Below, in pieces: positions 60,741-64,000 of a DNA stretch of 64,000 nt (its first letter is position 1; the number at the start of each line of letters is the position of its first letter). Source of the stretch: Bimastos eiseni (taxonomy: Eukaryota > Annelida > Clitellata > Crassiclitellata > Lumbricidae); assembly GCA_959347315.1 (NCBI GenBank), contig OY365819.1, positions 19,383,119-19,447,118 of the forward strand, given 5' to 3'. The position numbers and the translations under genes are program-made. The notes beneath the pieces were generated by a model that saw only the letters and a program-made list of their open reading frames with translations, was not told the origin of the DNA and made no database searches.

Positions 60741-62441
60741 CAGAGCACAAGCAATTGCGAGGTACTGCAATGCCTGTCGTGTGCTGACACAAGGGAAAAA
60801 CAGCGGGTGAATAGAACAAAGGCAAATAGGCCTACAGACAGAGGCACAGATGGACACAAAGAGCGATACTGCGGCAGAACAAGATCGCTATAGAAAAACA
60901 TGTAAATATACAAAGAATATGAAAGAGAGTTACTTAGGATCGACCACGCCTACATCGACAGGCCTATTTCTCAATATTAATCTCAGAATCCAAGCAATTC
61001 GCTGCCCTATATCCATCAGCCTAAGCTCTTCTTCCCACATGCAAGTTAACATTCTCACAGATCGGAACCTAATAATTTGCCCCCCTCGATTTCAAATCTA
61101 GGGACGACCTCCTGTAGTCGTCATCATCATCATCCTCGTGACCGTGTGCCTGTATTTCCGCGTCTGTTCATTTCCCCAAAAACCAAAACATGCGTGTTAG
61201 GTCTTCCGCAGCCATTGTCTACGCTGAGGTGCTTGAGCCTTTTCATCGCAAGGTGGCGGCGCTGAGCAACGGAAGTCCATTGGACGTCGCCAACAAAGAC
61301 GGAGAGGACCTTAGACCGGATGTGCCATGAACCCAGACGGAGGCAGCCGTGAATGGGAGCGACGCCTGGCGCCTAATGTCGTCGCCACTTGGGCGATATT
61401 GTGGGCGAAATAACATATCGGCCTTTGTTGCGCTGAGGGAGGAAAAGAGACGCCGAAGGAGTCGACAACTGATTTTGAAACAGAAGCTAATGGATGGTCT
61501 ACTCATCCGCAGAGCAGAGAACGCATTAAGTTCTCAGTTTTTCAGTGAAGAGCACTGAAACAGAGTCCAAAGTCATCGAAGCCCTGCAGTATGGACGCAT
61601 CTATACGGTCGATGTGAGACGAACAGAAGAAAAGGAGTGGTATAGACAGACGTTCGTAATTATGTGGACATTTCTATAGCGCACTTACAACAGCATGGTC
61701 TTGGGATGATCGTGGTGATGGAGTCGCGAGTAAGCGTGAAACGAATGAGTGATCACAGATGTAATTAGAGAGCGAGAGAGATCGCGACAGTTGACAGTCA
61801 GAAGGCGACATCATCGGAGACGACAGGGATGATGAGGTACAAAACAGCTCGACATGAAGGATATGACACATTGACCCTCAAAAGAACTCCTATCTATAAC
61901 CAACACTTACCGATTAACAGCGAGTTACAGTAATCAATGCGCGGGCAAACAAAAGCATACATGGTTACTTCCCTTCCATAGCAGATTGTAGTACAAGCGA
62001 TCTGGAAATCAACGCAGCTCACCGTTTAAGGGTTAATCTGCTAACGGAATCTGTCATGAACCAAAGGTTCACGTAGTACGTACATCTGTACCTCTCTTTA
62101 GGCGGGCTTTGCCTCCTCTATGAGCTATTTCGGTGAGGAGAGAAAGCTACTCTTCGAAAGTGTATATGCTGCCCTTAATTCCATATAACAGCCCTGCACA
62201 AGAATCACAATTATTTCATTAATCTTTTGAGAAAAACAATATTCCAAATTCGTTCTATAGTGTGGAGGGAATTTCTTCACGTCCCCCACAAGCATAAGAG
62301 TGGGGAGCGAATATCCTCCTTTCTCTCCTCCCGAATTTACGGAGGACTCTGGGGCCAATGAAAATTATAAAGGAAGAGAGACACTGTAGATTTTGGGGAT
62401 CGGTATTTCTAACAATGGTGGGCCTAACATGACTGATTATT
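60741..62441. other. SIX downstream region, nothing recognised
   Basis: Short frames at 60850-61101 and 61349-61558 (plus) and 62125-62358 (minus) show no domain. A CpG-richer patch around 61240-61330 contains AAGGTGGCGGCG, but no convincing gene start. Confidence 0.4.
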
Positions 62442-63113
62442 GTACTTGATTAGTGTACTTGATTAGTGTACTTGATTAGTGTACTTGATTAGTGTACTTG
62501 ATTAGTGTACTTGATTAGTGTACTTGATTAGTGTACTTGATTAGTGTACTTGATTAGTGTACTTGATTAGTGTACTTGATTAGTGTACTTGATTAGTGTT
62601 CTTGATTAGTGTTCTTGATTAGTGTTCTTGATTAGTGTACTTGATTAGTGTACTTGATTAGTGTACTTGATTAGTGTACTTGATTAGTGTACTTGATTAG
62701 TGTACTTGATTAGTGTACTTGATTAGTGTACTTGATTTTTGTGATTGCTTAGTGTACTTGATTAGTGTACTTGATCCGTGTACTTGATTAGTGTACTTGA
62801 TTAGTGTACTTGATTAGTGTACTTGATTAGTGTACTTGATTAGTGTACTTGATTAGTGTACTTGATTAGTGTTCTTGATTAGTGTTCTTGATTAGTGTTC
62901 TTGATTAGTGTACTTGATTAGTGTACTTGATTAGTGTACTTGATTAGTGTACTTGATTAGTGTACTTGATTAGTGTACTTGATTAGTGTACTTGATTAGT
63001 GTACTTGATTTTTGTGATTGCTTAGTGTACTTGATTAGTGTACTTGATCCGTGTACTTGATTAGTGTACTTGATCCGTGTACTTGATCCGTGTACTTGAT
63101 TAGTGTACTTGAT
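62442..63113. repeat. 13-bp minisatellite with 21-unit higher-order copy
   Basis: About 51 copies of GTACTTGATTAGT. Variants come in a fixed order: three GTTCTTGATTAGT units (from about 62598 and again 62872), then GATTTTTGTGATTGCTTAG (about 62735 and 63008), then GATCCGT. The repeat distance of about 273 bp equals 21 units, so a block of 21 units was duplicated. Confidence 0.95.
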
Positions 63114-63122
63114 CCGTTTCAG

Positions 63123-63396
63123 TCTGGTGATGGCGATGGACGACCCGGTTGGCTACAGCTGCGAGGCTCCTGTCTCGAGCTCCGCTTGGCAACCGAATCC
63201 ACAGGCTACATGTTACACCGCGCATTCTACGCCTCGTCTCCATCATGCTCTTCCTCCTCATCCTCTTCCTCCTCATCCTCTGCCACACTCCTCCTCTCCA
63301 CAGCTTCATCCTCTTCATCGGATTCCAACGTACAACATCGTTCCCAGATATCCGACAAACATCAACGCACTCGTAAAAAATGAACTCTTTCAATAA
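63123..63396 (+). CDS. Possible coding exon, Pro/His/Ser-rich
   Basis: The frame opens right after GATCCGTTTCAG, a usable splice acceptor at the end of the 13-bp minisatellite. It runs LVMAMDDPVGYSCEAPVSSS to NINALVKNELFQ then TAA. From the ATG at 63130 it would be 88 residues. The middle has repeated PPHPLPPHPLPH. Composition suits a transactivation tail, and the position 2.8 kb after the SIX frame allows it to be an alternative or true SIX 3' exon. No in-frame donor in the SIX frame was proven. It could equally be a chance frame in CT-rich DNA. Confidence 0.35.
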
Positions 63397-64000
63397 CGAC
63401 TGATTGGTTTTTACCACGGAAACGTCGTACGGTGACCTTGCTGTCGAGAGCCATTTATGTTGGAACTGAAAATATGTTCAGCCCTAATAGGCTAAAAGTG
63501 TGTAGGAGACAATAGGACATGGCAATGCAACACAAGCACAGTGTTCTAAAGCGTTTAACTGAAACACTAGGTCTGTTAAATCGTTTCTGTAGATAATTTC
63601 CACGCTCTGAACTTGTCGACGGCTGCTATATTCAATAGCCACATCCTATTGAAGTGAGGAGACTATAGTCCTAACTTTCGCTCAGCGCTTACTCCCAGAG
63701 GAGGCGTCCTGATAGCGTGAGCACTCTACTGTACAATTAAGTGACTGTTAGTCTGTTACCTGTTATAATATTTATCGAAAGTGGCTTAGTGTTTTAAATT
63801 AGCGTTGACTGCCTCAATCTTGTTCTAAAATACCTATGAAAACCGCTGACCCTATAGCTGGAGCTTCGTTAAATTTTCCTACAATCAATCAATCAATCAA
63901 TCAACCAATTAATCGGGAGTTATATAGCAACCCTGATGGATCTCTGTTCAGAACACGACCCAAGGCCGGCAGGCGGAAGAGACCAGTCTCAAGCAACTGA
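63397..64000. other. Intergenic, nothing recognised except a CR1/L2-like tail
   Basis: At 63835-63905 'gctggagcttcgttaaattt' is followed by (CAAT)n, resembling the LINE/SINE tails elsewhere in the window. No gene is visible. Confidence 0.4.

Overview
This is a eukaryotic (metazoan) genomic window. It is intron-rich, AT-rich between genes and crowded with interspersed repeats. The protein-coding content is a forkhead transcription factor of the FOXK family, a TMA7 gene, a SIX-family homeobox gene and a decayed dihydroorotate dehydrogenase (DHODH) locus. Repeat style (tRNA-derived SINEs, CR1/L2-like 3' tails with the core 'ctatataaat', hAT-type MITEs, a very abundant palindrome TAGGCCTA) suggests a marine invertebrate. 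An echinoderm or other non-chordate deuterostome is my best guess, but nothing in the window proves it. No bacterial-type operons, CRISPR arrays, rRNA or intact tRNA genes were seen.

Layout. 1-10.3 kb is intergenic and repeat-rich: two copies of one hAT MITE with perfect 8-bp target duplications, two other hAT-like MITEs, a mariner relic, and the first copy of a complex repeat. 10.6-15.7 kb (minus strand) carries six DHODH exons covering the C-terminal part of the enzyme, with three frame breaks and no recognisable N-terminal exons. 15.8-26.8 kb is mobile DNA: a second copy of a 0.55-kb repeat, GTCTC-rich and GGTCTTG-rich hAT-like elements, and about 8 kb of a mosaic repeat built from ~135-bp monomers and longer modules. 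Two ~2.5-kb segments of this mosaic are near-identical and 4.5 kb apart.

28.3-40.2 kb (plus strand) is a complete FOXK gene. I reconstruct eight exons that join in frame to an 860-residue protein with FHA and forkhead domains; one intron appears to be of the GC-AG class. 43.96-50.04 kb is a 6-kb minisatellite made of 31-bp and 35-bp units in higher-order repeats. 54.5-52.2 kb (minus strand) is TMA7, four exons joining to exactly 64 residues, convergent with FOXK across the minisatellite.

55.4-56.1 kb is a long (ATGT)n microsatellite. 59.5-60.35 kb (plus) is a single-exon SIX4/5-like homeobox open frame of 281 residues, preceded by several CT-rich tracts. 62.44-63.11 kb is a 13-bp minisatellite ending directly at a possible splice acceptor and a proline/histidine-rich open exon.

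FOXK and SIX proteins are both DNA-binding regulators and TMA7 is a ribosome-associated protein, but nothing here indicates that these neighbours act together. The main interest is the repeat biology and the state of the DHODH locus. All exon structures were assembled by eye from splice signals, reading frame and remembered family sequence; no alignment was run.
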